Source: Frigidibacter sp. RF13
GTDB lineage: Bacteria; Pseudomonadota; Alphaproteobacteria; Rhodobacterales; Rhodobacteraceae
Reading direction: 5' to 3'
DNA length: 64,000 nt
Assembly: GCF_026626305.1 (NCBI RefSeq)
Contig: NZ_JAPNUE010000001.1
Coordinates: 434,001 to 498,000, forward strand
A model generated the notes under the pieces. The model ran no database searches and was not told the DNA's origin. It saw only the letters and a program-made list of their open reading frames with translations. The translations under genes and the position numbers were made by a program. Shown here piece after piece: positions 55,056-64,000 of this stretch (positions are counted from its first letter, which is position 1; each line of letters starts with the position of its first letter).

Positions 55056-55257
55056 TTTTTGAAATACCGCTTCATCGTCCTCGTTACTCGTCACCGGCCC
55101 CGACGGGCGAGGAGTGCCCGGAGGGCTTCGACAAGCCCCGGGCCCAGGCCACCACATCGACGCTTTTCACTCCGCAACCTTGCAGCTATACAGGCCCAAG
55201 CATGAAAGGCCCGCACGCGAAGAATGACGGGCGCAAACAGGATCCTCAGAGGACTTC

Positions 55258-55758
55258 ATGACCAAGACCCCCCACGAGAGCGACGTTGCCTTCATCGAGG
55301 CGCTGGCCGCGCTTCTGAACAAGAACGATCTCGCTGAACTGAGCGTCAAACGCGAATATGGCGAGAATGACAGTTTGAACGTCCGCGTTTCGAAATATGC
55401 AGCCCCTGCTGCGGTCGCGCCAATGCCGGTGATGCAAGCGGCCCCGGCCGCCGCCCCTGCCCCGCATATCCCCGGCGCGCCCGCGCCTGCCGCCGCATCC
55501 GGTGGCGGCGATCCGGCGTCGCACCCAGGCGCAGTCACTTCGCCCATGGTCGGCACCGTCTATCTGGCGGCCGAACCGGGTGCGGCGCCCTTCATCGCGG
55601 TCGGCGATCAGGTGAAGGAAGGCCAGACCGTCCTCATCGTCGAGGCGATGAAGACGATGAACCATATCCCCGCCCCGCGCGCGGGCACCGTCAAGCGCAT
55701 CCTCGTCGAGGATGGCACGCCGGTCGAATTCGGTGCGCCGCTTCTCATCATCGAGTGA
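55258..55758 (+). CDS. accB: Acetyl-CoA carboxylase biotin carboxyl carrier protein
   Basis: It carries the biotin of acetyl-CoA carboxylase, the first step of fatty acid synthesis. The 166-residue protein has an N-terminal helical part ([20 protein letters not shown]), an alanine/proline-rich linker at about 48-85, and the biotinyl domain with Lys132 in VEAMKTMNH. It starts at an ATG after CAGAGGACTTC. accC follows 7 bp after its stop, the usual arrangement. Confidence 0.97.
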   Translation: MTKTPHESDVAFIEALAALLNKNDLAELSVKREYGENDSLNVRVSKYAAPAAVAPMPVMQAAPAAAPAPHIPGAPAPAAASGGGDPASHPGAVTSPMVGTVYLAAEPGAAPFIAVGDQVKEGQTVLIVEAMKTMNHIPAPRAGTVKRILVEDGTPVEFGAPLLIIE

Positions 55759-55765
55759 GGGCGAG

Positions 55766-57118
55766 ATGTTTGAAAAAATCCTGATCGCGAACCGGGGCGA
55801 GATCGCGCTCCGGGTGATCCGCGCCTGCAAGGAAATGGGCATCCGCTCGGTCGCCGTCCATTCGACCGCCGACAGCGATGCGATGCATGTGCGGATGGCG
55901 GACGAAAGCGTCTGCATCGGCCCCGCGCCCTCCTCGCAATCCTATCTGTCGATTCCGGCCATCGTCTCGGCCTGCGAGATCACCGGGGCCGAGGCGATCC
56001 ATCCGGGCTACGGCTTCCTCAGCGAAAATGCCGCCTTCGTGCAGGTGCTCGAGGACCACGGCATCACCTTCATCGGCCCCTCGGCGGAACATATCCGCAT
56101 CATGGGCGACAAGATCACGGCGAAGGACACGGCCAAACGGCTCGGCATTCCGGTGGTGCCGGGGTCGGACGGCGGGGTCGCCGATCTGGCCGACGCCAAG
56201 AAGGTCGCGGCCGACATCGGCTATCCGGTGATCATCAAGGCCACCGCAGGCGGCGGCGGGCGCGGCATGAAGGTGGCGCGCGACCAAGGCGAGCTGGAAG
56301 TGGCCTTCCGCACTGCGCGGTCCGAGGCCAAGGCAGCCTTCGGCAATGACGAGGTCTATATCGAGAAGTACCTGCAGCGCCCGCGCCATATCGAGATCCA
56401 GGTCTTCGGCGACGGCAAGGGGAAAGCGGTTCACCTGGGCGAGCGCGACTGTTCGCTTCAGCGCCGCCACCAGAAAGTGTTCGAGGAAGCGCCCGGCCCG
56501 GTGATCGATGCCGCGACGCGGGCGAAGATCGGCAAGGTCTGCGCCGATGCGGTTGCGCAGATCAACTATATCGGCGCGGGCACGATCGAGTTCCTATATG
56601 AGGATGGCGAGTTCTATTTCATCGAGATGAACACCCGCCTGCAAGTCGAACATCCGGTGACCGAAGCGATCTTCGGTGTCGATCTGGTGCGCGAACAGAT
56701 CCGGGTCGCAGCCGGCCTGCCGATGGAATTTCGGCAGGAAGATCTGACGGTCAACGGCCATGCGATCGAAGTGCGGATCAATGCCGAGAAGGTACCGGAT
56801 TTCGCCCCGCGCCCCGGCCGCGTCACCCAGTTCCACGCGCCGGGTGGCCTTGGTGTGCGGATGGATTCGGCGCTTTACGACGGCTATGTGATTCCGTCCC
56901 ATTACGACAGCCTGATCGGCAAGCTGATCGTCCATGGCCGCGACCGGCCAGAGGCGCTGGCGCGGCTGAAGCGGGCCTTGTCGGAACTGATCGTCGATGG
57001 TCAGGGGGTGGAAACGACCGTCCCGCTCTTCCATGCGCTGCTCGCCGACGAGGATATCCATCGGGGCGATTATTCGATCCACTGGCTGGAGAAATGGCTC
57101 GCCCGGACCTACGGCTGA
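55766..57118 (+). CDS. accC: Acetyl-CoA carboxylase biotin carboxylase subunit
   Basis: It carboxylates the biotin on AccB using bicarbonate and ATP. The 450-residue ATP-grasp protein starts at the ATG giving [18 protein letters not shown]; upstream in-frame residues belong to another phase of accB. Seen are [16 protein letters not shown] (glycine-rich ATP loop), [36 protein letters not shown] and [19 protein letters not shown]. It ends 106 bp before aat, with a TATTT-type hairpin element between. Confidence 0.98.
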   Translation: MFEKILIANRGEIALRVIRACKEMGIRSVAVHSTADSDAMHVRMADESVCIGPAPSSQSYLSIPAIVSACEITGAEAIHPGYGFLSENAAFVQVLEDHGITFIGPSAEHIRIMGDKITAKDTAKRLGIPVVPGSDGGVADLADAKKVAADIGYPVIIKATAGGGGRGMKVARDQGELEVAFRTARSEAKAAFGNDEVYIEKYLQRPRHIEIQVFGDGKGKAVHLGERDCSLQRRHQKVFEEAPGPVIDAATRAKIGKVCADAVAQINYIGAGTIEFLYEDGEFYFIEMNTRLQVEHPVTEAIFGVDLVREQIRVAAGLPMEFRQEDLTVNGHAIEVRINAEKVPDFAPRPGRVTQFHAPGGLGVRMDSALYDGYVIPSHYDSLIGKLIVHGRDRPEALARLKRALSELIVDGQGVETTVPLFHALLADEDIHRGDYSIHWLEKWLARTYG

Positions 57119-57142
57119 CCGGCCCTTGCCCGGCCTTGTCGA

Positions 57143-57184
57143 GGGGAGGCTCTGCCTCCCCGCACCCCTCCGGAGTATTTCCGG
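57143..57184 (+). repeat. Hairpin element with TATTT motif, copy 3
   Basis: GGGGAGGC and GCCTCCCC (57143-57161) form an 8-bp stem with a 3-base loop, then GCACCCCT, then CCGGA-GTATT-TCCGG. It is the same build as at 13511 and 17377. It lies after accC and directly upstream of aat. Confidence 0.6.
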
Positions 57185-57223
57185 ACAGAACGTGAGGGTA
57201 ACCTGGCGCTGACGGCCGACATC

Positions 57224-57877
57224 ATGCTTCAGGGCTACCGGCGCGGTATCTTTCCGATGGCCGAAAGCCGGGAAAGCCCGCAACTGCATTGGGTCGAGCC
57301 GCGCCTGAGGGGTATTCTGCCGCTGGACGGGTTTCATCTGTCGCGGTCCCTCCGGCGGCGAATATTGAGGGGCGGTTACGAGATCGCCATCGATCGGGAC
57401 TTCATGGGCACAGTCAGAGCCTGCGCCGACCGGCCGGAGACCTGGATCAACGATACGCTGCTGCTGCTTTACGGCGCGCTCTTCAGTGCGGGCCATGCCC
57501 ATTCGCTTGAGGTCTGGCGCGACGGGCGGCTGATCGGTGGCGTTTTCGGCGTGACCTTCGGCCAGGTCTTCTGCGGCGAGACGATGTTCTCGCGGGAGAC
57601 CGACGCCTCGAAGATCGCGCTCGCCTATCTGGTGGACCGGCTGCGCCGCACTGGTTTCCTGCTCTTCGACACCCAGTTCCTGACACCGCATCTCGCCTCG
57701 CTCGGTGCGGTCGAAATCTCGCAGTCACACTATCTGCAGCGCCTGGCGGTCGCACGCGAGATGGTGGCAGACTTCGGTGCGGCGGATGCGCCTCAGCCGC
57801 CCGAACTGGTCTCGGCACTCTCCTCGGCGGGCGCGGGCGCGTCTGGCAGGATGCAAGACAGAACCCAGACATCATAG
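57224..57877 (+). CDS. aat: Leucyl/phenylalanyl-tRNA-protein transferase
   Basis: Aat adds Leu or Phe to N-terminal Arg or Lys of proteins, marking them for ClpAP. The 217-residue protein shows GYRRGIFPMAESRESPQLHW, ETWINDTLLLLYGALFSAGH, LEVWRDGRLIGGVFGVTFGQ and FCGETMFSRETDASKIAL, the GNAT-like core. Upstream codons in frame read LALTADI, matching the usual Aat start (LTAD-like), but carry no ATG, GTG or TTG, so the true start may be a CTG at 57203. The last 85 bp overlap the convergent DUF2155 gene, giving an unusual C-terminal tail. Confidence 0.92.
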   Translation: MLQGYRRGIFPMAESRESPQLHWVEPRLRGILPLDGFHLSRSLRRRILRGGYEIAIDRDFMGTVRACADRPETWINDTLLLLYGALFSAGHAHSLEVWRDGRLIGGVFGVTFGQVFCGETMFSRETDASKIALAYLVDRLRRTGFLLFDTQFLTPHLASLGAVEISQSHYLQRLAVAREMVADFGAADAPQPPELVSALSSAGAGASGRMQDRTQTS

Positions 57878-58239
57878 CGCGGATGGTCGAGCGCCGAGAG
57901 CGCCGGGCTCGACGCCACCATCCAGCCGCCGAACAGTGCCGTGCCGCCCGCGTCGATCACGTCGAGATTGGCAAAAGCATCGGCGGCGGGATTGTCCTTC
58001 GGGTAGCGGCATTCTGTCAGGGTCACGGTGAGCGGCGCATTGGTGGCGGCGCCGACCGTGCCGCTTTCACCGTCCTTCAGCGTCAGATCGACGGTCTGGC
58101 CCGAGACCTTGTCGAGCGCGCGCAGGAGCGCGCCGGGCGCATCCGTCGTCTCGGCAGCATTGACCTGACCCGCGCCCTGATCCTGCGCCATGGCGAGCGC
58201 CGGGGCGAATACCGCCAAAGTGAGAAGCGCCGCTCTCAT
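57793..58239 (-). CDS. DUF2155 family periplasmic protein
   Basis: It is a 148-residue protein with a signal peptide (RAALLTLAVFAPALAMAQ). The DUF2155 pattern is seen: ALDKVSGQTVDLTLKDGESG, TVTLTECRYPKDNPAADAFA, FGGWMVASSPALSALDHPRY and YDVWVLSC, with two cysteines likely disulfide-bonded. It is conserved beside aat and accC in alphaproteobacteria. Its first codons overlap the mlaD stop and its 3-prime end overlaps aat by 85 bp. Function unknown. Confidence 0.92.
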   Translation of the reverse strand: MRAALLTLAVFAPALAMAQDQGAGQVNAAETTDAPGALLRALDKVSGQTVDLTLKDGESGTVGAATNAPLTVTLTECRYPKDNPAADAFANLDVIDAGGTALFGGWMVASSPALSALDHPRYDVWVLSCILPDAPAPAEESAETSSGG

Positions 58240-58706
58240 TCGCTGCTGCTGCCCGACCCGCTGTCGGACGCCTTGCCCACGAACTTCATTAGCAACTGGA
58301 TCAGCCCGACCGCGCCCTGCGTATCGAGAATCTCACCGCCCGGTTCGACCGCGACCGGGCTGCCGCCCGGCTGAATTTCCAGGAAATTTCCGCCCAGAAG
58401 CCCTTCGGAGGAGATCAGCGCTGTGCTGTCATCGGGAATGACTATCCCGTCCTTCATACTGAAGGTGGCGTCCGCATAATAGGTATCGGGGTTCAGATCG
58501 AGCCGCGTGACAGTACCCACTTTCACGCCCGCAAGACGCACATCGGTGCCGACCGAGACACCGTCCGCGCTACGGAAGCTCGCATGCAGCTCGTAGGCGT
58601 CTTTCTTTGCGGTCGCACTCTCGCCCAGCCCGGCATAGAGCGCAAATCCGATGGCCACAGCGACGACACCCGCGCCGGTCAGGACCTCGCTGATGTTCTC
58701 GGCCAT
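58236..58706 (-). CDS. mlaD: Outer membrane lipid asymmetry protein MlaD
   Basis: It is the periplasmic MCE-domain subunit of the phospholipid transporter that keeps outer-membrane asymmetry. From the ATG giving MAENISEVLTGAGVVAVA the protein is 156 residues with one N-terminal membrane helix (VVAVAIGFALYAGLG) and an MCE domain (FRSADGVSVGTDVRLAGVKV). The usual pattern LISSEGLLGGNFLEIQPGG follows. It starts 1 bp after the NDUFA12-type gene's stop and overlaps DUF2155. Other mla genes are not adjacent. Confidence 0.93.
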   Translation of the reverse strand: MAENISEVLTGAGVVAVAIGFALYAGLGESATAKKDAYELHASFRSADGVSVGTDVRLAGVKVGTVTRLDLNPDTYYADATFSMKDGIVIPDDSTALISSEGLLGGNFLEIQPGGSPVAVEPGGEILDTQGAVGLIQLLMKFVGKASDSGSGSSSE

Positions 58707-58707
58707 C

Positions 58708-59085
58708 TCAGGCCTCGGGCGACCAGGCTTCGTAGTCCCGGCGATCGGCCGGGCGCGCCTGGCGAAGCGAACCTGCGGGCGCATAGGCCAAGGGCGTGCC
58801 GGTCAGGTTTTCCTGATGCGGTTTTTCCCAGGGCTTGTGCTTCAGGGCCTTTTCTGTCGGCGGCTCATCCCAGGTGAAATGCAGCCAGCCGTGCCAGTCG
58901 GGCGACACGCGGCTTGCCTCGCATTCGCCATTGTAGATCACCCAGCGGCGCTTGCCGTCCTTGGTCTGGTAGAAGGCATTTCCCTGCGCATCCTCGCCGA
59001 CCTTCTGGCCCTTGGCCCAGGTAAACAGCTGGGTGCCGAGGGTCTGGCTGTTCCACCAGGTGATGAGACGGAGCAGGAATTTCAT
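58708..59085 (-). CDS. NADH:ubiquinone oxidoreductase subunit NDUFA12
   Basis: It is a complex I accessory subunit shared by mitochondria and alphaproteobacteria, on the matrix/cytoplasmic side. The 125-residue protein has [20 protein letters not shown] at the start, then [20 protein letters not shown] and [14 protein letters not shown], the family signature. The chosen ATG follows a TTG in frame that is less likely. It is 101 bp after the PBP1a gene. Confidence 0.95.
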   Translation of the reverse strand: MKFLLRLITWWNSQTLGTQLFTWAKGQKVGEDAQGNAFYQTKDGKRRWVIYNGECEASRVSPDWHGWLHFTWDEPPTEKALKHKPWEKPHQENLTGTPLAYAPAGSLRQARPADRRDYEAWSPEA

Positions 59086-59186
59086 CAAGGTCCTCCGAAG
59101 GCCGGTCAGCCTCTCTATACAGGGTGAAGCGGAAAGGTCCAGTGTCCCGCGCCCTCCCGAGTGCGCGCTCCCTATCTCTGCGGGCG

Positions 59187-61751
59187 TCAGTAGAGACCGC
59201 CCGACGACACCGTGCCGAAATCCGCCTTCTTGGGGATGATCTTGCGCTCCCCGTCCGATGTGGTGACCGTCGTCGTGCCACCGCCCTCGTCGCCACCCAC
59301 CTCGCCGATCGCGTAAAGCGGAAGGTTCTGTCCCATGGCGAAGCCGCCATCCACAAGCGTGTCGAGGCCGAAGAGCGTCTCCTGCCCGTCGCGGAAATAT
59401 TCCGCCTGGACGAAATCGCCCGAGGCATCGTCGCTGAGCCGTTCGCCGGTGAAACGGTTGATCTTGATGAAATGGCCACCCGGCGGCACCTTGAACGATC
59501 CGCCGCCGTATTTCTTGATCGCCTCTTCCATGAAAGCCTGGAAGACCGGAACGCAGAGCGTTCCGCCGAAAGCGCCGGCGCCGAGCGTGCGCGGCTGGTC
59601 ATAGCCCATGTAGCAACCGGCGACGATGTTCGAGGAGAAGCCGATGAACCACACGTCCTTGGCATCATTCGTGGTACCTGTCTTGCCTGCGATCGGCACC
59701 GGCAGACGGACGCCCGACCCCGAGCCGCGCTGCACCACGCCCTGCATCATCGAGGTGAGCTGATAGGCGGTGACCGCGTCCATCACCCGCTCGCGCTGCG
59801 AGCTGATGCGCGGGCCAGCTCCTTCGGGCAGGGTCGCGGCGGCGCAATCCTCGCAGGTTCGCTGATCGTGGCGGTAAATTGTGCGGCCCCAGCGATCCTG
59901 CACGCGGTCAACGAGCGTCGGTTCCACCCGCTCACCGCCGTTGGCGAACATCGCGTAGGCCGCGACCATCTTGAAAAGCGTCGTCTCTTGTGCGCCGAGC
60001 GCATTGGCAAGGAATGGTTCCAGCCGGTCGTAGACCCCGAATTTCTCGGCGTAGGTCGCGACCAGTTCCATGGTGATTTCCTGGGCGATCCGCACGGTCA
60101 TCAGGTTTCTGGACTGTTCGATTCCGGTCCGCATCGGCGTCGGTCCGTAGAATTTGTTCGAGGCGTTCTTCGGCCGCCAGAGGCCCTGTGGCGTGTTCAC
60201 CTCGATTGGTGCGTCGACGATAATCGTGGCGGGCGAGAATCCGCTGTCGAGCGCTGCCGCATAGACGAAGGGCTTGAAGCTTGACCCGGGCTGGCGTTGC
60301 GCCTGCGTCGCCCGGTTGAAGACCGAGGACTGGTAGGAAAAGCCGCCCTGCATGGCAATCACGCGGCCGGTGTTCACGTCCATCGCCATGAAGCCGCCTT
60401 CGACCTCGGGCACCTGACGCAGCGACCAGCGCTTGGGCGTGCCGTCCTCGTTCGCCAGTTGGGTGACAAGCACCACATCGCCCACCGCTACAAGATCGGC
60501 CGGGGTCTTCGCCTTCTTGGCGAGCTTCCCGTCCTCCAACCGCTTGCGCGCCCAGGTGACATCCTCGGCCGGGATCCAATGGCCGTCGCCATCCTCCTCG
60601 ACCCCCTCGATGCCTAGGCGCGCGCTTGTGTCGCCGACCTCAAGCACCACCGCAGGGTACCAGCCCGGAACGTCGCGCGGCACATCAACAACCTCGCCAA
60701 GCGCCTGACGCCAATCGGCTTCGTTCCCCAGCACCCCTGCGGGCAGTGTGAGTTTCGTGCCGCGCCAGATACCCTGGCCACGGTCATATTTCTCCAAAGC
60801 CTCCTGCAGGGCTGCCGCCGCCGCCGCCTGCATCACCGGCTCGACCGTCGCGCGGATCGTCAGGCCGCCACCAAAGAACTCTTCTTCGCCGAAGCTTTTC
60901 GACAGCTGTCGCCTGATTTCATCGGTGAAATAATCGCGTGGCGGCAAGCTGCCCTTGAACGAGGGATAGTCGCCGCCCTGCACCGTCTTCAGCGGCGCGT
61001 CCACCGCGGCATTGTAAGCTGCCTTGTCCAGATAGCCATTCTGGAACATTTCGCGCAGCACGAAATTCCGCCGTTCGATGGCCTTATCGCGGTTCTTCAC
61101 CGGATGATAGGAATAGGGCGCCTTTGGCAGCGCCGCGAGATAGGCGGCTTCCTCGGGTCGAAGCTCCGATAGGGTCTTGTTGAAATAGGTCTGGGCAGCA
61201 GAGGCGACGCCAAAGGACTGGAAACCAAGGTCGATCTCGTTAAGGTAAAGCTCCAGTATCTTGTCCTTGGGCAAGGCATCGACAAGCCGCGTGGCGAGGA
61301 TCAGTTCCTTGATCTTGCGTTCGACCGTACGGTCACCCGACAGAAGGAAATTCTTCGCCACCTGCTGGGGAATGGTCGAGGCCCCGCGCAGGTTCTTGCC
61401 GCCGGATTTCACTGCCTCATAAAGTGCGCCCGCCATGCCGCGCGCGTCGAACCCGCCGTGACTATAGAAATTCTTGTCCTCGGCCGAGATGAAGGCCTGT
61501 TTGACCAGATCAGGAATTTCCTCGATCGGGGCGAAAATCCGCCGTTCGGTCGCAAACTCATCCATGAGGCGCCCCTCGCCAGAATAGATCCGGCTGATGG
61601 TGCGCGGCGTATAGTTCGAGAGCGCCTCATGGTCGGGCAGGTCGTGGCTATAGACCCAGAAAACCGCGCCAAGGCCGATCGCCGCGATAGCAAGCGCCGT
61701 CACGGCCCAGCTGAAGAGGGCCCCGAGAACCGACAGAATGAAACGAACCAC
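59187..61751 (-). CDS. mrcA: Penicillin-binding protein 1A (bifunctional)
   Basis: It polymerises and cross-links peptidoglycan at the inner membrane. From the GTG behind AAGGAGAGCGCTC the protein is 854 residues: an N-terminal membrane helix, the GT51 transglycosylase ([36 protein letters not shown]), a middle OB-like region, and the transpeptidase with serine motif SSFKPF, SRN in EQSRNLMT and KTGT in [16 protein letters not shown] longer upstream frame lacks a ribosome site. An AmiC-type amidase gene precedes it in the same direction, 94 bp upstream. Confidence 0.96.
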   Translation of the reverse strand: MVRFILSVLGALFSWAVTALAIAAIGLGAVFWVYSHDLPDHEALSNYTPRTISRIYSGEGRLMDEFATERRIFAPIEEIPDLVKQAFISAEDKNFYSHGGFDARGMAGALYEAVKSGGKNLRGASTIPQQVAKNFLLSGDRTVERKIKELILATRLVDALPKDKILELYLNEIDLGFQSFGVASAAQTYFNKTLSELRPEEAAYLAALPKAPYSYHPVKNRDKAIERRNFVLREMFQNGYLDKAAYNAAVDAPLKTVQGGDYPSFKGSLPPRDYFTDEIRRQLSKSFGEEEFFGGGLTIRATVEPVMQAAAAAALQEALEKYDRGQGIWRGTKLTLPAGVLGNEADWRQALGEVVDVPRDVPGWYPAVVLEVGDTSARLGIEGVEEDGDGHWIPAEDVTWARKRLEDGKLAKKAKTPADLVAVGDVVLVTQLANEDGTPKRWSLRQVPEVEGGFMAMDVNTGRVIAMQGGFSYQSSVFNRATQAQRQPGSSFKPFVYAAALDSGFSPATIIVDAPIEVNTPQGLWRPKNASNKFYGPTPMRTGIEQSRNLMTVRIAQEITMELVATYAEKFGVYDRLEPFLANALGAQETTLFKMVAAYAMFANGGERVEPTLVDRVQDRWGRTIYRHDQRTCEDCAAATLPEGAGPRISSQRERVMDAVTAYQLTSMMQGVVQRGSGSGVRLPVPIAGKTGTTNDAKDVWFIGFSSNIVAGCYMGYDQPRTLGAGAFGGTLCVPVFQAFMEEAIKKYGGGSFKVPPGGHFIKINRFTGERLSDDASGDFVQAEYFRDGQETLFGLDTLVDGGFAMGQNLPLYAIGEVGGDEGGGTTTVTTSDGERKIIPKKADFGTVSSGGLY

Positions 61752-61845
61752 GAGCGCTCTCCTTACCGGCGGAGCTATAAACCCTACGCGGGGCGGGGTC
61801 AAAACAAGTTCGGGTGGCTGACGGTTCCGCGCGCCCCGCCGCCCG

Positions 61846-63117
61846 TCACTGCCGGATCAGCGCCGCCTCGGCCGCGTCCGCCACCGCCCAGTCTGCAAGA
61901 GCGGCGGCAATGGCCTCCTGCATCGCCGTCCGCCAGGCCGGATCGGCCATTCGCTCGCGGTCCTTTTCGGAGGAAAGGAAGCCCAGCTCCAGAAGAAGCG
62001 AGGGAATGTCGGCCGATTTCAGGACCGAGAAATCGGCACCTTGAATCGGGTGGCGGTGCATCTTCAACCCGGCGGCCTTGAGGGCGGCGGCCAGGCTCTC
62101 GGCCAGGCGATCGGCGCGCGGCCGTGTTTCTTGCCGGGCAAGATCCATCAGCACGCCTGCCACCTCGTCATCCTGACCACTGAGATCAAGGCCCGCGAGA
62201 ATGTCGGCCCGATCGTGACGCTCTGCAAGACGTACTGCGGCTTCTTCGGATGCTTCGGCATCGAGCTTGTAGATGGTGGCGCCGGTGGCCGTCCCCTCCT
62301 CAAGCGCATCGGCGTGCAACGAGAGGAAGATGTCCGCGCGCGCCGCCCTAGCGATGGAGATGCGCTTTTCCAGGGGCACGAACTGGTCCTCGGTCCGGGT
62401 CAACTCCACCTCCATACCCGCACGGCGCAGCCGTTCCGCCAGTTCAAGCCCGAAACCGAGGACAAGATGCGCCTCTCGTTCCTTGCCTGCCTCTGCACCG
62501 GGGTCGATACCGCCGTGACCGGGGTCGAGCGTAACGCGCAATGGCCGGTCGCCGCGCTGGCGGGTGATCGGCTCGGGCGCGGATTGCGCGGTGGGCGTTT
62601 CCGACCGGATGGTCCCGGCGCTGTCGGCAACCCTGCTCTCATAGTCCGCGGAGTTCGTCGGGCGGAAGATGAAGTGGATGCGCCCGGTTCCATCAGGACC
62701 GCGCACGGCCTCCGATTGTTCCAGCGCGAGCGGAACGTCGACAAGTGCGACCAGCCGCGACCACCCCGGCCGGAACCGGCCCCAGTGCAGTTCCTCGATC
62801 CGGTCTGAGCGGCCAAGCCCGGCAGGCGGATGGCCGTCGAAATTCACCTCCTGAAACTCGACGACGAGGCGAAGCGGGTTGTCGAGATATAGGACGCGGT
62901 AAGGCACGGGCTGGCTCAGCGCCAGCTCGATCCGCACCCCCTGGCCTTCGTCCTTCAGGACCGAACGGTCGAGGTCCAGTTCGGCGAGCGGGCTGAGCGT
63001 CTGGGCGGTCAGGCAGGTCGCGCCGAGGGCGAGGAAACATGCAAGCAGGACCGTGATCCGCGTCAGTGCCCGGTTCACAATCGCGACACAGGCCTTTGCC
63101 CCCCTTGCAGCCGACAC
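61846..63117 (-). CDS. N-acetylmuramoyl-L-alanine amidase (AmiC type)
   Basis: It is a periplasmic zinc amidase that separates daughter-cell peptidoglycan. The 423-residue precursor starts at a GTG behind GGAAGGTTGGC, with a signal sequence (RITVLLACFLALGATCLTAQ). An AMIN-type domain (VRIELALSQPVPYRVLYLDN) targets the septum; the Amidase_3 domain has zinc ligands in LDPGHGGIDPGAEAGKEREA, LSLHADALEEG and SLLLELGFLSSEKD. A GTG 13 codons in is an alternative start with a weaker ribosome site. Confidence 0.94.
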   Translation of the reverse strand: MSAARGAKACVAIVNRALTRITVLLACFLALGATCLTAQTLSPLAELDLDRSVLKDEGQGVRIELALSQPVPYRVLYLDNPLRLVVEFQEVNFDGHPPAGLGRSDRIEELHWGRFRPGWSRLVALVDVPLALEQSEAVRGPDGTGRIHFIFRPTNSADYESRVADSAGTIRSETPTAQSAPEPITRQRGDRPLRVTLDPGHGGIDPGAEAGKEREAHLVLGFGLELAERLRRAGMEVELTRTEDQFVPLEKRISIARAARADIFLSLHADALEEGTATGATIYKLDAEASEEAAVRLAERHDRADILAGLDLSGQDDEVAGVLMDLARQETRPRADRLAESLAAALKAAGLKMHRHPIQGADFSVLKSADIPSLLLELGFLSSEKDRERMADPAWRTAMQEAIAAALADWAVADAAEAALIRQ

Positions 63118-63246
63118 GCCAACCTTCCTATCCTGCCCCGACTTCGCGCCTCCCTCTTCTCAGCGGGCGCGCTTGCGGTCAATGGTCCCGCGAAAGAACA
63201 ATCGTGGCCTGGGGCCGCGACAAGACAGTGAACGAAAGGCATCTTG

Positions 63247-63993
63247 ATGCGCAGTCTTATTCCCATCTCTCTGGCAGCTGGGCTTCTTGCCTCATCGGCG
63301 CTTGCCTTCGATCCGGCCAGCATGAACGACGCCGAGAAAGAGGCTTTCGGCGCGGCGGTGCGCGCCTACTTGCTGGAGCATCCGGAGGTCCTGTCTGAGG
63401 TCGTGGAGGCGCTGGAAGCAAAACGCGCCGCCGCGCAGGTCGAGGGCGACAAGGCGATCGTTGCCGCCAACGCCGCGGAGATCTTCGCCGATCCAGCCAG
63501 CTTCGTCGGCGGCAATCCCGAGGGCGGGCTAACTGTCGTCGAGTTCCTCGACTATCGTTGCGGCTATTGCCGCAAAGCCCATGCCGAGGTCGCAGAGCTT
63601 GTGCGATCGGATGGCGACATCCGCTATGTGGTCAAGGAGTTTCCGATCCTCGGCGAGGAATCGCTCCTCGCCTCTCGCTTCGCGATCGCCGCTCTGCAGG
63701 TGGTAGGCCCGGAGGCCTATGAAAAGGTCAATGCCGGCTTCTATGAGAGCTTCCGGGGCGATGTGACCGAGGAAACTCTGGCTGCGTTCGCGGTGTCGCT
63801 CGGCCTCGATCCGGCGCCGATCCTCGCCGGGATGAACGCGCCCGAGGTGACGGCGATCATTGAAGCCAACCATCTTCTGGCGCAACGCATGGATATTTCC
63901 GGCACGCCGACTTTCATCATCGGCGATCAGGTCCTGCGCGGTTTCGCGCCGCTCGACGCCATGCGCCAGATCGTCGAAGACGCGCGGAGCTGA
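63247..63993 (+). CDS. Periplasmic DsbA-family thioredoxin-like protein
   Basis: It is a secreted thiol-disulfide oxidoreductase or isomerase of 248 residues. The signal peptide is RSLIPISLAAGLLASSALA. A helical N-terminal part (EAFGAAVRAYLLEHPEVLSE) resembles dimerisation domains of the ScsC/Com1-like group. The catalytic motif is CGYC at 105-108 in LDYRCGYCRKAHAEV, with the cis-proline loop MDISGTPTFIIGDQVLRGF. The ATG follows GAAAGGCATCTTG. It is divergent from the amidase gene and ends 7 bp before the window end. Confidence 0.92.
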   Translation: MRSLIPISLAAGLLASSALAFDPASMNDAEKEAFGAAVRAYLLEHPEVLSEVVEALEAKRAAAQVEGDKAIVAANAAEIFADPASFVGGNPEGGLTVVEFLDYRCGYCRKAHAEVAELVRSDGDIRYVVKEFPILGEESLLASRFAIAALQVVGPEAYEKVNAGFYESFRGDVTEETLAAFAVSLGLDPAPILAGMNAPEVTAIIEANHLLAQRMDISGTPTFIIGDQVLRGFAPLDAMRQIVEDARS

Positions 63994-64000
63994 AGGCGCC

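Overview
The window reads as chromosomal DNA of a high-GC alphaproteobacterium, most likely a member of the Rhodobacteraceae. The support is the whole gene set: an NDUFA12-type complex I accessory protein, the neighbourhood accB-accC-aat-DUF2155-mlaD-NDUFA12, an ScfR-type XRE regulator with a C-terminal cysteine-rich tail, RutR-type control of a reductive pyrimidine pathway, and short hairpin elements with a TATTT loop between genes. Coding density is high, most operons use ATGA or GTGA stop/start overlaps, and no tRNA, rRNA, CRISPR array, prophage or insertion sequence was seen.

Layout. 1-2335: end of a phosphate operon (pstA tail, pstB, phoU, phoB). 2514-13502: one glycogen operon glgP-glgB-glgC-glgA-glgX-pgm preceded by a LacI-type palindrome. 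13566-23642: a divergent amino-sugar/cell-wall-sugar regulon: leftward murQ, an ABC sugar importer, a Gfo/Idh/MocA oxidoreductase and its ATPase; rightward a BadF/BadG-type sugar kinase, a GntR regulator, a SIS-domain deaminase/isomerase and nagA. Both promoters carry the same 17-bp element in mirror orientation. 23773-28461: rpe, a thiol redoxin, a phosphoglycolate phosphatase, a persulfide dioxygenase (blh type) and a SulP transporter. 28458-36218: a DAO-type flavoenzyme, a LuxR solo, tsf and rpsB (with a structured leader), a homocysteine methyltransferase homologue, DUF2461 and a large wHTH-TolB-like-TPR regulator.

36395-54989: a small protein, the pseudouridine pair psuK-psuG, DUF502, an ScfR-like regulator, then a dispersed pyrimidine catabolic regulon: a small lipoprotein, an NMT1/THI5-type ABC importer with an odd SMR-like protein inside the operon, dihydropyrimidinase, carbamoyl-beta-alanine amidohydrolase, two RutR-family regulators, a cupin and a GNAT protein, an omega-amino-acid aminotransferase and the dihydropyrimidine dehydrogenase pair preT-preA. 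Recognisable RutR boxes lie between the amidohydrolase and the first regulator, with weaker candidates near the second regulator and preT. Taken together, pseudouridine can be split to uracil and ribose 5-phosphate by psuKG, and uracil can then be reduced, opened, decarbamoylated and transaminated by enzymes encoded within 20 kb.

55258-63993: housekeeping envelope and lipid genes: accB, accC, aat, DUF2155, mlaD, NDUFA12, PBP1a, an AmiC-type amidase and a periplasmic DsbA-like protein. The parts least explained by known annotation are the paired 17-bp elements and the oxidoreductase in the murQ/nagA regulon, the acidic-residue-free SMR-like protein, the 59-residue lipoprotein, the low-GC small gene inserted between two pyrimidine genes, the rpsB leader, and the TATTT-loop hairpin family.
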